A stretch of 64,000 nucleotides of DNA from Candidatus Pelagibacter communis (GCF_001180165.1 NZ_CVSQ01000051.1:1-64000); one strand, 5' to 3'; shown: positions 55,846 through 64,000, counted from the stretch's first letter. The notes: a model not told the origin generated them from the sequence alone. Made by a program: numbers and translations.

Positions 55846-57137
55846 TAACCAAGCAATCTAATTAATGTTGGTGTTTTTAAAATATTTTTATTTTTTTTGA
55901 AAATAGACAAGCAATTATGAATATTAGTTTCAGATGTTTTATGAGTTATAATAACTATTGTTGCCTTATTGTTTTTCTTATCAGGTGTCTGGATTAACCT
56001 TTTAACTGAAATTTTGTATTTAGCTAAACGATTAGTTATTTCGGATAATACACCGGGCTTATCTTTTACTTCAAATCTTAAATATAATGAATTTACATAA
56101 TTATTTACATTATATGGCATTAAAGATTTGAGCTTAGAAACACTAACACCGAAAGGTTTTTTTATATTTCCACGCAAAATTGATAATAAATCAGAAAGTA
56201 ATGATGAAGAAGTAGGGCCTGGTCCAGCTCCCTCCCCTTGCAATACACTTTCTCCAACAGGTTTACCTTGCAGAATTACTGCATTCATTACACCGTTAAC
56301 ATTACCAATATAAGATTTTTTACTTACCAAACATGGATGAACGGTTTCAAAAAGATGATTATTCTTTAACTCAGAAATTCCAAGTAGCTTTATTCTTAAA
56401 TCTAATTGATTTGCAATTTTAATATCTTTTAATTCAATTTTTTCTATTCCTTCCATTAAACATTTATGTTTTGAAATTTTACTATTAAAGGCTAAAGCAG
56501 ACAAAATTCTTACTTTTGCAAAAGCGTCAAAACCATTTAAGTCTAATTTAGGATTACCAGGTTCAGCATAACCAAGCATCTGTGCTTTTTTTAAAACGTC
56601 AGCAAAATTTTCATTTGAATTTTCCATTTCAGATAAAATATAATTTGAGGTGCCGTTCAGAATTCCATAAACCTTTGATATTTTATTTGTTGCCAATCCT
56701 TCTTTAATAGATCTTAATATCGGGATACCTCCAGCAACTGATGCTTCAAATTCCAAATTAACTTTATTTTTTTCTGCAAGTTTTGCTAACTCATTACCAT
56801 GTTTTGATATTAAAGCTTTATTAGGTGTAATGACATGGATTTTACTTTTTAAAGCAGTTTCTACAACTTTTTTAGAAACTCCATCTGATAAACCTATAGC
56901 TTCGAACAATATATCGATGTTATTTTTTTTAAAAATTTCTAAAGGATTTTTGTAAAATATTTTTTTATTAACTTTAAATTTTCTTTTTTTATTAATACTT
57001 CTTGCAGATACAGCCACTACATTTATTTTCTTACCTGTTTTAAGCTGAATATCTTTCTTTTTTGTATTTAGTTCGTTTAGCAAATAATTGCCAACCTGAC
57101 CAAGTCCTACTACTGCAATATTAATTAATCTACTCAT
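55845..57137 (-). CDS. hom: Homoserine dehydrogenase
   Basis: Reduces aspartate semialdehyde to homoserine, feeding threonine and methionine synthesis. The 430 residues carry the NAD(P) fold (AVVGLGQVGNYLL, about 9-21), KALISKHGNELA, the catalytic region GILNGTSNYILSEM and EPGNPKLDLNGFDAFAK, and a C-terminal ACT domain (about 350-425) for feedback control. Homoserine made here supplies the metY route encoded at 59.5 kb. It overlaps the lipoprotein gene by four bases. Confidence 0.95.
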   Translation of the reverse strand: MSRLINIAVVGLGQVGNYLLNELNTKKKDIQLKTGKKINVVAVSARSINKKRKFKVNKKIFYKNPLEIFKKNNIDILFEAIGLSDGVSKKVVETALKSKIHVITPNKALISKHGNELAKLAEKNKVNLEFEASVAGGIPILRSIKEGLATNKISKVYGILNGTSNYILSEMENSNENFADVLKKAQMLGYAEPGNPKLDLNGFDAFAKVRILSALAFNSKISKHKCLMEGIEKIELKDIKIANQLDLRIKLLGISELKNNHLFETVHPCLVSKKSYIGNVNGVMNAVILQGKPVGESVLQGEGAGPGPTSSSLLSDLLSILRGNIKKPFGVSVSKLKSLMPYNVNNYVNSLYLRFEVKDKPGVLSEITNRLAKYKISVKRLIQTPDKKNNKATIVIITHKTSETNIHNCLSIFKKNKNILKTPTLIRLLG

Positions 57138-57361
57138 TTACTTATATCTGGATATTTACTTTTTTTTGTATAGTCATCTATATAAATCTCATATTCCTCC
57201 AATGTCATTGACGTTATATCGTCTGCCTTTTTTAATATTTGATTTAATTTTTTTTGATTATTTTTATTTTCAATAGAATTTTCTGTCCAATATTGAGAAT
57301 CTTTATTTAAAGAACAATTGGCTAATATTAATGAAAAAAAAATTATTATAAATTTTCTCAT
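57134..57361 (-). CDS. Small lipoprotein between argC and hom
   Basis: A 75-residue protein with a lipoprotein leader (LANC, cysteine about 16) and a short charged helix region. No recognisable family. It overlaps argC and hom by four bases each (ATGA), so it is a genuine member of the operon. Function unknown. Confidence 0.7.
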   Translation of the reverse strand: MRKFIIIFFSLILANCSLNKDSQYWTENSIENKNNQKKLNQILKKADDITSMTLEEYEIYIDDYTKKSKYPDISK

Positions 57362-58380
57362 TTTAATCCAGTCTTTTCAGGAAAATTAAATTTATTATTT
57401 AAATTTTGTACAGCTTGACCTGCCCCACCCTTAATTAAATTATCAATAGCAGATAGAATGATTATTTTATTACTATATTTAGATTTGCAAACTGAAATAT
57501 AACAATTGTTAGTATTTATTACGTCATTGGTGCTTAACAAAGTGTCAGACTTAAATATTTTTACAAAACTTTCATTTTTATAAAAACTAATTAATGTTTT
57601 TAATACTTTTTTTTGTGAAATATTATTTTCTAAATCAACGTATATAGTGCTCAGAATACCTCTAAACATTGGTGATAAGTGAGGAGTAAAACTAAATTGA
57701 AATTTTTTCTTAGTAAATTTTCTTAACATTTGATCTATTTCAGAATTATGACGATGAAAACCGACTCCATAAGCACTTAAAGACTGATATAGATTTTTAT
57801 CTTTATATTTTTTGTGAACTCCTCTACCAGCACCTGAATATCCAGATTTTGAATCAATTATAATATTATTAAATTTAATTAAATTTTTCTTAAATAAAGG
57901 AAATAGAGGAAGCAATATTGATGTTGGATAACATCCTGGACATGAAATAATATTATATTTTTTAATCTCTTTTCTATTAATTTCAGGAAGTAAATAAATA
58001 CTTTTTTTTATTAAATTAGTTGCTCGATGTTTTTGCTTATACCATTTTAAATAATCAGAAGCTTTTTCTAATCTAAAATCTGCAGCAAGATCGATTAGAG
58101 TATGATTTTTGCTTAAATGTTTAGATATATCTTGCGCTTCTCCATTTGGAAGTGCTGTAAAAATAACATGAACGTCTTTTAATAATTTTTTATTAAATTT
58201 TAAAATTTTTGGTAATTTATATTTAGATAAAGATTTATCATATGATTTAATGTTTTTACCTACAGAGGAATTTCCGCAAAGGTATCTAATATTGATATTT
58301 TTGTGTTTAACTAATAATTTAATTAATTGAACACCAATATATCCAGTTGATCCAGCAACTAATGCGTTAAGCTTAGACAT
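57358..58380 (-). CDS. argC: N-acetyl-gamma-glutamyl-phosphate reductase
   Basis: Third step of arginine synthesis. The 340 residues show the nucleotide fold AGSTGYIGVQLIKLL (about 9-23), the catalytic cysteine in SCPGCYPTS (about 145-153), SGYSGAGRG, and HRHNSEI/TPHLSPMFRG. Location after rplM-rpsI is conserved in alphaproteobacteria. Confidence 0.95.
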   Translation of the reverse strand: MSKLNALVAGSTGYIGVQLIKLLVKHKNINIRYLCGNSSVGKNIKSYDKSLSKYKLPKILKFNKKLLKDVHVIFTALPNGEAQDISKHLSKNHTLIDLAADFRLEKASDYLKWYKQKHRATNLIKKSIYLLPEINRKEIKKYNIISCPGCYPTSILLPLFPLFKKNLIKFNNIIIDSKSGYSGAGRGVHKKYKDKNLYQSLSAYGVGFHRHNSEIDQMLRKFTKKKFQFSFTPHLSPMFRGILSTIYVDLENNISQKKVLKTLISFYKNESFVKIFKSDTLLSTNDVINTNNCYISVCKSKYSNKIIILSAIDNLIKGGAGQAVQNLNNKFNFPEKTGLK

Positions 58381-58413
58381 TTTTTATTATAACAGTTAAA
58401 AATTAAAAAAAAA

Positions 58414-58851
58414 TTATCTTTTAGAGAATTGGAAGCTTCTTCTAGCTTTTCTTCTACCAGGTTTTTTTCTTTCGACTGCCCTAGAGTCTCTGGTTGTAAG
58501 TTTCTCAGTTTTTAAGGTGGCTTTTAGATTTTCATCAAATAATACTAAAGCTTTTGAAATACCGTGAACCATAGCCCCTGCTTGGCCTGTAGGTCCTCCT
58601 CCTTTTACACTGCATCTTACATCATAATCTGTAGCCTGATTAATAATCTCAAATGGTCTTGTAATTTGCATTTTATGTGTTTCATCTGCAAAATATTCAT
58701 TGAACAATTTACCGTTTACATAAATTTTACCAGAACCTTTTTTTAACCAAACTTTAGCTATTGATGTTTTTCTTCTTCCTGTAGCATATTTACTATCTTT
58801 AAAATCTAATTTTAATTTAGGAGATTTTGAAGCTGATTGAGTATTTTCCAT
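58414..58851 (-). CDS. rpsI: Ribosomal protein S9
   Basis: Small-subunit protein, 145 residues. The core begins with YATGRRKTSIAKVWL (about 22-36) and ends with the conserved ARRSFQFSKR tail that reaches the P-site tRNA. An 18-residue N-terminal extension precedes it. It follows rplM by one base. Confidence 0.97.
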   Translation of the reverse strand: MENTQSASKSPKLKLDFKDSKYATGRRKTSIAKVWLKKGSGKIYVNGKLFNEYFADETHKMQITRPFEIINQATDYDVRCSVKGGGPTGQAGAMVHGISKALVLFDENLKATLKTEKLTTRDSRAVERKKPGRRKARRSFQFSKR

Positions 58852-58852
58852 T

Positions 58853-59311
58853 TTAGTTTCTTGCTATATTTTTACTATTTAATTTGTCTAACTCGATAAT
58901 TGTAGGATTTTGTGCTGAATGCGGATGTTCATTTCCTGCATAAATTTTTAACTTTGTTAATTGTTTTCTCCCCAATACTCCACCAGGTAACATTCTTTTA
59001 ACTGCCATTTTTAAAGTTTCTCCAGGTTTTTTTTCATGAAGTTTCTCAGGTGTTGTAACTTTAATTCCACCTGGATGACCAGTGTGTCTGTAATATTTTT
59101 TATCTTGAAATTTTTTTCCAGTAAATTTTGCTTGTTCAATATTTTTAACAACAACAAAATCACCATCATCCATATGAGGAGTGTATGTAGTTTTATTCTT
59201 ACCTCTTATGATATTTGAAACTACAGTTGCTAATCTTCCAACTACTGCATTCTTCGCGTCTATTTCATACCAAGATGAATTTAATTGGTCTTTTTTAGTG
59301 AATTTTGTCAT
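58853..59311 (-). CDS. rplM: Ribosomal protein L13
   Basis: Large-subunit assembly protein, 152 residues. Conserved segments include WYEIDAKNAVVGRLAT (about 14-29), YRHTGHPGG (about 74-82) and AVKRMLPGGVLGR. It is the first gene of the rplM-rpsI pair and divergent from metY. Confidence 0.97.
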   Translation of the reverse strand: MTKFTKKDQLNSSWYEIDAKNAVVGRLATVVSNIIRGKNKTTYTPHMDDGDFVVVKNIEQAKFTGKKFQDKKYYRHTGHPGGIKVTTPEKLHEKKPGETLKMAVKRMLPGGVLGRKQLTKLKIYAGNEHPHSAQNPTIIELDKLNSKNIARN

Positions 59312-59321
59312 TGTGCGAGGA

Positions 59322-59349
59322 TTAATACTATTAATAATTACAAAGTCAA
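59322..59349 (-). promoter_or_regulatory. Candidate rplM promoter
   Basis: On the minus strand a TTGACT (-35, 59349-59344) is followed after 16 bases by TATTAA (-10, 59327-59322). The -10 ends only 10 bases before the rplM start, so the leader would be nearly absent, and no Shine-Dalgarno is visible. An upstream promoter cannot be excluded. Confidence 0.4.
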
Positions 59350-59392
59350 TTTTATATTTAGCTTGAATTATGTAGCTTATATGCTAGAAATT

Positions 59393-59437
59393 ACTTGCCG
59401 ATTTGATCCTATTGCGGGCTTATAACTGCTAAAAAGG
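59393..59437 (+). promoter_or_regulatory. SAM-II-type riboswitch aptamer upstream of metY
   Basis: The loop GATTTGATCCTATTGCG (59400-59416) and tail GCTAAAAAGG (59428-59437) match the SAM-II pseudoknot core: TTGC in the loop can pair with GC(T)AA of the tail. P1 here shows only a clear GCC/GGC (59397-59399 with 59417-59419). It precedes a second, related aptamer. Ligand S-adenosylmethionine is inferred from the motif and the metY context. Confidence 0.78.
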
Positions 59438-59460
59438 AAATTTCACAAAATTAATAAAAT

Positions 59461-59520
59461 CGGTAGGCATTTGAACTGTATTGTGCGCCTAACATAATGT
59501 TGAAGCACTAAAAAAGGAGT
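59461..59520 (+). promoter_or_regulatory. SAM-V-type riboswitch overlapping the metY ribosome-binding site
   Basis: P1 is TAGGC (59464-59468) with GCCTA (59487-59491); the loop contains ATTTGA...TATTGTGC, and GTGC (59483-59486) pairs with GCAC (59505-59508) to close the pseudoknot. The tail TAAAAAAGGAG includes the Shine-Dalgarno (59516-59519), four bases before the metY ATG. SAM binding would therefore hide the ribosome site. This arrangement downstream of a SAM-II element is known from SAR11 metY leaders. Confidence 0.82.
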
Positions 59521-59523
59521 AAA

Positions 59524-60852
59524 ATGACTAAAAAAAGAAATAACCCTGAAACTATAGCTATCCACGGTGGTGACTATAGAAGTGATCCAGCGACGAACGC
59601 CGTAGCTGTTCCAATTTATAGGACAACATCATACCAATTTAACAACACAGAGCACGCTGCTAACCTTTTTGCTCTTAAAGAATTTGGTAACATCTATACT
59701 CGTATAATGAATCCAACAAATGATGTGTTGGAAAAAAGAGTAGCTGCACTTGAGGGAGGCCTTGCATGTTTAACTGTTTCTTCAGGACAAACTGCCTCAA
59801 CTTTTGCTGTACTAAATGTTGCTCAAGCAGGAGACAATATAGTTAGTTCAACTGACCTTTATGGTGGAACGGTATCTTTATTCACACATACACTTAGTAA
59901 GATTGGTATAGAAATAAGATATGCAGACCCGAGTAATCCTGAAAATTTTGAGAAGTTAATAGATGACAAAACTAGAGCTTTTTATGGTGAAACCCTACCC
60001 AATCCATATTTAAGAGTTTTTCCTATTAAGGAAGTTTCTGATATTGGAAGAAAATATAATATACCATTAATAATGGATAACACTGCATCACCTGTGATTT
60101 GTAAACCAATAGAACATGGAGCTGCTGTGGTAATACATTCACTCACTAAATATATAGGTGGTCATGGGACAGCTGTGGCGGGTAGTATCGTTGATAGTGG
60201 TAACTTTGATTGGACCGCAGATCCAAAGAGACAACCATTATTTAACGAACCAGATGCAAGTTATGGTGGTGTCGTTTGGGGAAAAGCTGTACCAGAATTA
60301 ACTGGTGCTAATGTTCCCTTTGCTGTTAGAGCAAGAGTTTGTTTATTGAGAGACTTAGGATCTGCTCTGGCTCCAGATAATGCTTTTGCAATAATTCAAG
60401 GACTTGAAACGGTTGCTTTAAGAATGAGACAACATTGTGCTAACGCCGAGTATGTAGTTGATTTTCTAAAAAAACATAAAGTAGTTACAAAAGTTATTTA
60501 TTCTACAGAACACGATAAACCGATTGCCGATAGAGCAAAAAAATATCTTAAAGGTGGAAATGGTCCAATGATTGGTATCGAGCTTAAAGGTGGAATTGAA
60601 GCTGGTAAAAAATTTATCGAGTCTTTAAAAATGTTCTATCATGTAGCTAATATTGGTGATGCTAGAAGTTTAGCAATTCATCCAGCAAGTACAACTCATA
60701 GTCAATTAAATGAGAAAGAACTGGCTGCATCGGGTGTTACACAAAGTTATGTAAGACTTTGTATTGGTATTGAACACATCGATGATATTATTGAGGATCT
60801 TGATCAAGCATTGAATAAATCTTCAAAAGGTAATTTAAAAGCTGTAAGCTAA
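59524..60852 (+). CDS. metY: O-acetylhomoserine sulfhydrylase (MetY type)
   Basis: A PLP-dependent enzyme that makes homocysteine from an activated homoserine and sulfide. The 442 residues have TIAIHGG (about 10-16), YTRIMNPTNDVLEKRVAALEGG, the PLP-lysine in HSLTKYIGGHG (lysine about 210) and SLAIHPASTTHSQL near the C-terminus. Length and insertion (about 240-285) fit the MetY rather than the MetB/MetC branch. Expression is predicted to fall when SAM is high through the two riboswitches in its leader. Confidence 0.92.
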   Translation: MTKKRNNPETIAIHGGDYRSDPATNAVAVPIYRTTSYQFNNTEHAANLFALKEFGNIYTRIMNPTNDVLEKRVAALEGGLACLTVSSGQTASTFAVLNVAQAGDNIVSSTDLYGGTVSLFTHTLSKIGIEIRYADPSNPENFEKLIDDKTRAFYGETLPNPYLRVFPIKEVSDIGRKYNIPLIMDNTASPVICKPIEHGAAVVIHSLTKYIGGHGTAVAGSIVDSGNFDWTADPKRQPLFNEPDASYGGVVWGKAVPELTGANVPFAVRARVCLLRDLGSALAPDNAFAIIQGLETVALRMRQHCANAEYVVDFLKKHKVVTKVIYSTEHDKPIADRAKKYLKGGNGPMIGIELKGGIEAGKKFIESLKMFYHVANIGDARSLAIHPASTTHSQLNEKELAASGVTQSYVRLCIGIEHIDDIIEDLDQALNKSSKGNLKAVS

Positions 60853-60881
60853 TTTGAGGTTTTAATGTCTACAAGTAGAAA

Positions 60882-61907
60882 CTAATTAATAGGCTCTTTA
60901 TATTTTGTAATATAAAGAAAATACAAAGTTGAAAGTATTATAAAAATAGAATTTATCTGGTGTAGAGATGCATAAAGTATTTTTACTCCAGATAAAATTG
61001 TTAAAATTCCCAAAAGAATTTGAAATAATAAACTAATCCCAATAACAAGAATTGGAATTCTTAAATTAGTATTTCTATTTTTTAAAACAAAGAAAAATAT
61101 ATAAAAATATAATGCAACTATTAAATATGCCAAATTTCTATGAATAAATTGAACAAGTGATTGATCATCAAATACTGTGAGATTAAACAAATCATTGATT
61201 ACACTATCATCCGGAAAATATGATGAGCCCATTAAAGGCCATGTATTATAAATTTTTCCTGCATCCATACCGGAAACAAATGCCCCTATTATTAATTGTA
61301 AAAATAATAATAAAAGAAAAAATTTAATTGAGTTTAATTGAATATTAATATGATTAATTTTTATATCAGTTAGATTTAAATATTTCCAAAAAACTACAGA
61401 CAAAATGATAAAAGCTGTAACTAAGTGTAGTGATAATCTATAATGACTAACATCGACTCTATCAATTAATCCACTTGATACCATGTACCATCCAAAAAAT
61501 CCTTGAAAACACACTAAGAAAAAAATAATTGAATACTCTTTTAAAATCCAAAAACCATTTTTTATTGTAAAATAGATCATTGGAAAAAGAACAGTTAGAC
61601 CAATTAATCTTCCCAATTGACGATGCGCCCATTCCCACCAAAAAATAATTTTAAATTCATTTAAAGTCATATTAAAATTTTGCTCTTTAAATTCAGGTAT
61701 TTTTTTATAGAGATCGAAATATTCTATCCACTTATCATTTGTTAAAGGTGGTAGTGAGCCTATAAAAAGTTCCCAACTAGTAATAGATAGTCCAGAGTCT
61801 GTTAATCTAGTTAGACCTCCTACTAAAATAATAAGCACGATCATCACTAATAAAGTGATCATCCATATTTTTAATTGAGAATTTAAAGAATAATTCTGAC
61901 TGTACAT
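60882..61907 (-). CDS. ctaA: Haem A synthase
   Basis: Oxidises haem O to haem A for cytochrome c oxidase. The 341 residues form eight helices with conserved histidines in EWAHRQLGRLIG, HYRLSLHLVTA, QFIHRNLAYLI and LHQINSIF. The N-terminal GGLTRLTDSGLSI loop is typical of the COX15/CtaA type-2 family. It converges on metY and is divergent from the chorismate mutase gene. Confidence 0.93.
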   Translation of the reverse strand: MYSQNYSLNSQLKIWMITLLVMIVLIILVGGLTRLTDSGLSITSWELFIGSLPPLTNDKWIEYFDLYKKIPEFKEQNFNMTLNEFKIIFWWEWAHRQLGRLIGLTVLFPMIYFTIKNGFWILKEYSIIFFLVCFQGFFGWYMVSSGLIDRVDVSHYRLSLHLVTAFIILSVVFWKYLNLTDIKINHINIQLNSIKFFLLLLFLQLIIGAFVSGMDAGKIYNTWPLMGSSYFPDDSVINDLFNLTVFDDQSLVQFIHRNLAYLIVALYFYIFFFVLKNRNTNLRIPILVIGISLLFQILLGILTILSGVKILYASLHQINSIFIILSTLYFLYITKYKEPIN

Positions 61908-61950
61908 GATTAAATAAATATAATAATTATTAATTAAACCAATAAATTAA

Positions 61951-62241
61951 ATGTCGCCTAAAAACAAAAAAAAATTAGAAATAATAAGAGCTAAATTGGA
62001 TAAGTTAGATAATAAGTTATTATCGTTAATTAAATATAGAACAAATCTTGTAAAAGAAGTTCTAAAGCTTAAAGAATTTAAAAAAGAAATAGTAGATAAA
62101 AAACGTATCAATTTTATACTTAAAAAAATTCACTCAAAATCTAAAAAACTAAAAATTGATCCTAAAATTACTAATCGTATATGGAAAAATATGATCTTGT
62201 CTTATATCGATTACGAGAGGAGAAACTTTAAAAAAAAATAA
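61951..62241 (+). CDS. Chorismate mutase (AroQ class)
   Basis: Converts chorismate to prephenate for phenylalanine and tyrosine. The 96-residue all-helical protein has the AroQ pattern: an N-terminal IRAKLDKLDNKLLSLIKYR (about 13-31, conserved Arg and Asp), K near 40 in VLKLKEFKK, and a C-terminal helix. It stands alone, with no dehydratase fused. Its stop abuts the convergent rpmG stop. Confidence 0.85.
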   Translation: MSPKNKKKLEIIRAKLDKLDNKLLSLIKYRTNLVKEVLKLKEFKKEIVDKKRINFILKKIHSKSKKLKIDPKITNRIWKNMILSYIDYERRNFKKK

Positions 62242-62433
62242 CTACTTACTGTGTGGTGGAAGCTTTTTTTCCACAAACATTTCGTGTTTTCTAGTATCTG
62301 GATTGTATTTCTTTGCTGAAAGTTTAACTTTGGCCTTCTCGCCTCCAGCAGGTTTTTTTACATAATAGAAGTAAGGGCTATCAGGTTTAGCCTCTGGAAC
62401 CATTCTTACTTTAACGTGCGTTTTTTTTGCCAT
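62242..62433 (-). CDS. rpmG: Ribosomal protein L33
   Basis: A 63-residue basic protein resembling L33: KVRMVPEA at the start, YFYYVKKPA, and the C-terminal KYNPDTRKHEMFVEKKL. It lacks the zinc cysteines, so it is the zinc-free form. It overlaps the MerR gene by 23 bases. It is divergent from typical L33, so confidence is moderate. Confidence 0.78.
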   Translation of the reverse strand: MAKKTHVKVRMVPEAKPDSPYFYYVKKPAGGEKAKVKLSAKKYNPDTRKHEMFVEKKLPPHSK

Positions 62434-62797
62434 TTTTTAATTCTTTTAATTTATTAGAAATTTTTAATAACTTATTTCTTAAATTTTCTGTCCTTATAGA
62501 TTTATCTGCAATTTCGTCAAGCTTTAAAGAATCTTCATTATTTAATATTTTTTTTACACCCTTAATTGTCATACCTTGATCTTTAAGTAAAAATTTAACT
62601 TTTTTAAGAAGATTTATTGTTTTTTCATCATAATATCTTCTATTAGAATTTAATATCTTTGGTTTAATTTGTTTAAATTGAGTTTCCCAAAATCTAATGA
62701 CATGTGTCGGTAAAGCTCCTTTATCATTTGATTTAAGATTTAATATTCTAGCTACTTCTCCAATAGTTTTATAAGCACTATCTGATTTATCCATCAT
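62411..62797 (-). CDS. MerR-family transcriptional regulator
   Basis: A 128-residue DNA-binding protein. The MerR helix-turn-helix covers about 10-75 (TIGEVARILNL, HVIRFWETQF, NRRYYDEKTINLLKKVKFLLKDQGMTIKGVKKIL), then a short coiled coil. There is no obvious ligand-binding domain. The ihfA-merR pair is conserved in alphaproteobacteria, with unknown target. It overlaps ihfA by 11 bases. Confidence 0.88.
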   Translation of the reverse strand: MMDKSDSAYKTIGEVARILNLKSNDKGALPTHVIRFWETQFKQIKPKILNSNRRYYDEKTINLLKKVKFLLKDQGMTIKGVKKILNNEDSLKLDEIADKSIRTENLRNKLLKISNKLKELKNGKKNAR

Positions 62798-63086
62798 CTT
62801 TCAAATTAATAAATTCTCTAAATTCCTTTGATGGTTTAAATAAGACAACATTTCTACTTGAAATGATTTTTGTTTCTTTAGTTTTTGGATTTCTTCCAAT
62901 TCTAGATTTTTTTTGTCTAATAGAAAAAGTACCAAATTTAGATAATTTTAATTTTTGTTCATTTTTAATATTGTTCAGTATGGTAGATAAAAGATCATCA
63001 ATAAGGTTTGTTGCTATTTGTTTTGAAAAACCAAGCTGCATATAAATTAAATTAACCAAATCTTTCTTAGTTACATTAAGTCTCAT
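62787..63086 (-). CDS. ihfA: Integration host factor alpha subunit
   Basis: DNA-bending HU/IHF-family protein, 99 residues. The conserved KLSKFGTFSIRQKKSRIGRNPKTKETKII arm (about 42-70) contains the intercalating proline. Assignment to IhfA rests on the RIGRNPKT sequence and on its location before a MerR gene. It lies three bases after plsX. Confidence 0.92.
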   Translation of the reverse strand: MRLNVTKKDLVNLIYMQLGFSKQIATNLIDDLLSTILNNIKNEQKLKLSKFGTFSIRQKKSRIGRNPKTKETKIISSRNVVLFKPSKEFREFINLKDDG

Positions 63087-63089
63087 TTT

Positions 63090-64000
63090 TTAAATATTTT
63101 GCTTAATCTTTTCTATCAAGTTACCTTTAACAATTCTATGACAAACATCTAAAGAATTTGAAAATCCTACATAGTCTGTTCCTCCATGACTTTTAACAAC
63201 TGGAGAGTCTAGACCAATAAAGATGGCTCCATTATATAATCTTGGATCTAATCTTTTCTTAAATTTTCTTAAATTTGATATATTTAATAAAGATGAAATT
63301 TTACCCATAAATGTCCCTGTCATAGCATTTTTTAATTCACTAGTTATAAAATTTGCGGTACCTTCAGCAGTTTTTAATGCAACATTTCCTGTAAAACCAT
63401 CTGATACAATTACATTAACCTCTCCATCCATAAGATGATTACCTTCAATATATCCTGCAAAATTATAATTATCTGATTTTTTTTCATTTAATAATTGATA
63501 AGTTTCTTTTATAGTTTCATTTCCTTTCAATTCTTCTGAGCCAATATTTAGCAATGCTACATTTGGTTTATCATTTGGATAAAGAGATGTATACAAAGAA
63601 GCTCCCATAATAGAAAAGTCTAATAAATTTTTTGAGCTACATTCAATATTGGCACCCAAATCTAATACAACACTCATACCCTTTTTATTTGGCCATAAGG
63701 CAGATAATGCGGGTTTGTCTATATTTTCTATCATTTTTAAATTTAATTTTGAAACAACTAGCAGTGCTCCTGTATTTCCGGCTGATATGACTATATCAGA
63801 TTCTTTATTTTTAACACTTTGAATAGCTAACCACATACTAGTGTCCTTGCCTCTTTTTGCACCCTCTAAAGGACTGTCAGTACTTTCTATTTTATTTTCT
63901 GTATGCACTATCTCGAAAAATTTCTCAGAAATTTTTCCATTTATTATTGGATTTATTTTATTTTTATCGCCAAAAATTTTAAAATAATTATTTTTATTTG
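63090..64000 (-). CDS. plsX: Phosphate acyltransferase PlsX, 5' truncated by the window edge
   Basis: Makes acyl-phosphate from acyl-ACP for phospholipid synthesis. The frame is open to the window end, so the start is off-window and an internal GTG at 63908 is not the start; about 303 residues are visible of 340-350. Motifs include GDKNKINP near the edge, SAGNTGALL, LDLGANIECS, LNIGSEELKGNE, VSDGFTGNVALK and the terminal HGGTDY. It heads a plsX-ihfA-merR-rpmG run; the fabH gene usual between plsX and ihfA is absent. Confidence 0.95.
   Translation of the reverse strand, partial: NKNNYFKIFGDKNKINPIINGKISEKFFEIVHTENKIESTDSPLEGAKRGKDTSMWLAIQSVKNKESDIVISAGNTGALLVVSKLNLKMIENIDKPALSALWPNKKGMSVVLDLGANIECSSKNLLDFSIMGASLYTSLYPNDKPNVALLNIGSEELKGNETIKETYQLLNEKKSDNYNFAGYIEGNHLMDGEVNVIVSDGFTGNVALKTAEGTANFITSELKNAMTGTFMGKISSLLNISNLRKFKKRLDPRLYNGAIFIGLDSPVVKSHGGTDYVGFSNSLDVCHRIVKGNLIEKIKQNI

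Noticed and set aside
63906-63908. GTG at 63908 as the plsX start
   Set aside because: The frame continues to the window end with PlsX-like sequence (GDKNKINP...), so the start is off-window.

Overview
The window looks like a piece of a streamlined, AT-rich alphaproteobacterial chromosome, most likely SAR11 (Pelagibacterales). The evidence is strongly A/T-biased DNA, Lys/Asn/Ile-rich proteins, intergenic gaps usually below 100 bases, many ATGA/TAATG start-stop overlaps, convergent genes that abut or overlap, and alphaproteobacterial gene orders (dgt/erpA/xthA, argS-nagZ-scpAB-tatABC-serS, yajC-secDF, rplM-rpsI-argC, plsX-ihfA-merR). There are four tRNAs (Lys-TTT, Ser-TGA, Pro-TGG, Glu-TTC) and no rRNA. 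Both edges cut a gene: ilvD on the left and plsX on the right.

Layout. 1-3.1 kb: ilvD, a GDP-mannose pyrophosphorylase-type enzyme and dgkA on +. 3.2-6.7 kb: a PiT-like permease, then a small arsenate-detoxification operon (small membrane protein, arsC, aquaglyceroporin), then a PhyH dioxygenase. 6.7-9.8 kb: a complete zinc-uptake locus, with znuA divergent from znuC-znuB-zur and two palindromic Zur-type operators between them. 9.8-23.3 kb: housekeeping genes for DNA repair, Fe-S assembly, tRNA charging, peptidoglycan recycling, condensin, Tat export and Sec accessory proteins. 23.4-31.5 kb: uvrA, ssb, gyrA, coaD, a cyclophilin and tgt. 31.7-46.6 kb: tRNA-Lys, an M48 protease, recG, sdhE, tRNA-Ser, a cell-wall block (mltB-type, RlpA/SPOR-type, dacC-type), then tmk-holB-metG-tatD-MBL, gpx, nhaA and a zinc-ribbon protein.

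46.5-54 kb is the most accessory-looking part. It holds tRNA-Pro, an NDUFS4-like protein, an SbmA/BacA-like transporter, glpX, tRNA-Glu, a GIY-YIG protein, a two-domain glycosyltransferase, a methyltransferase, a stand-alone tyrosine recombinase with a lox-like 15-bp inverted repeat at its start, a small membrane protein coupled to an MGMT-like protein, and the largest non-coding stretch (516 bases, several inverted repeats). 54-64 kb returns to core metabolism: two exporters, hom, argC, rpsI/rplM, metY behind tandem SAM-II and SAM-V-type riboswitches, ctaA, chorismate mutase, rpmG, a MerR regulator, ihfA and plsX. The usual fabH is missing between plsX and ihfA.

The points most worth following up are the recombinase with its inverted-repeat site, the tandem SAM riboswitches, the compact arsenate module with its unnamed membrane protein, the twin Zur operators, and several very small membrane proteins. 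No CRISPR array, IS element, prophage structural gene or replication origin was seen.
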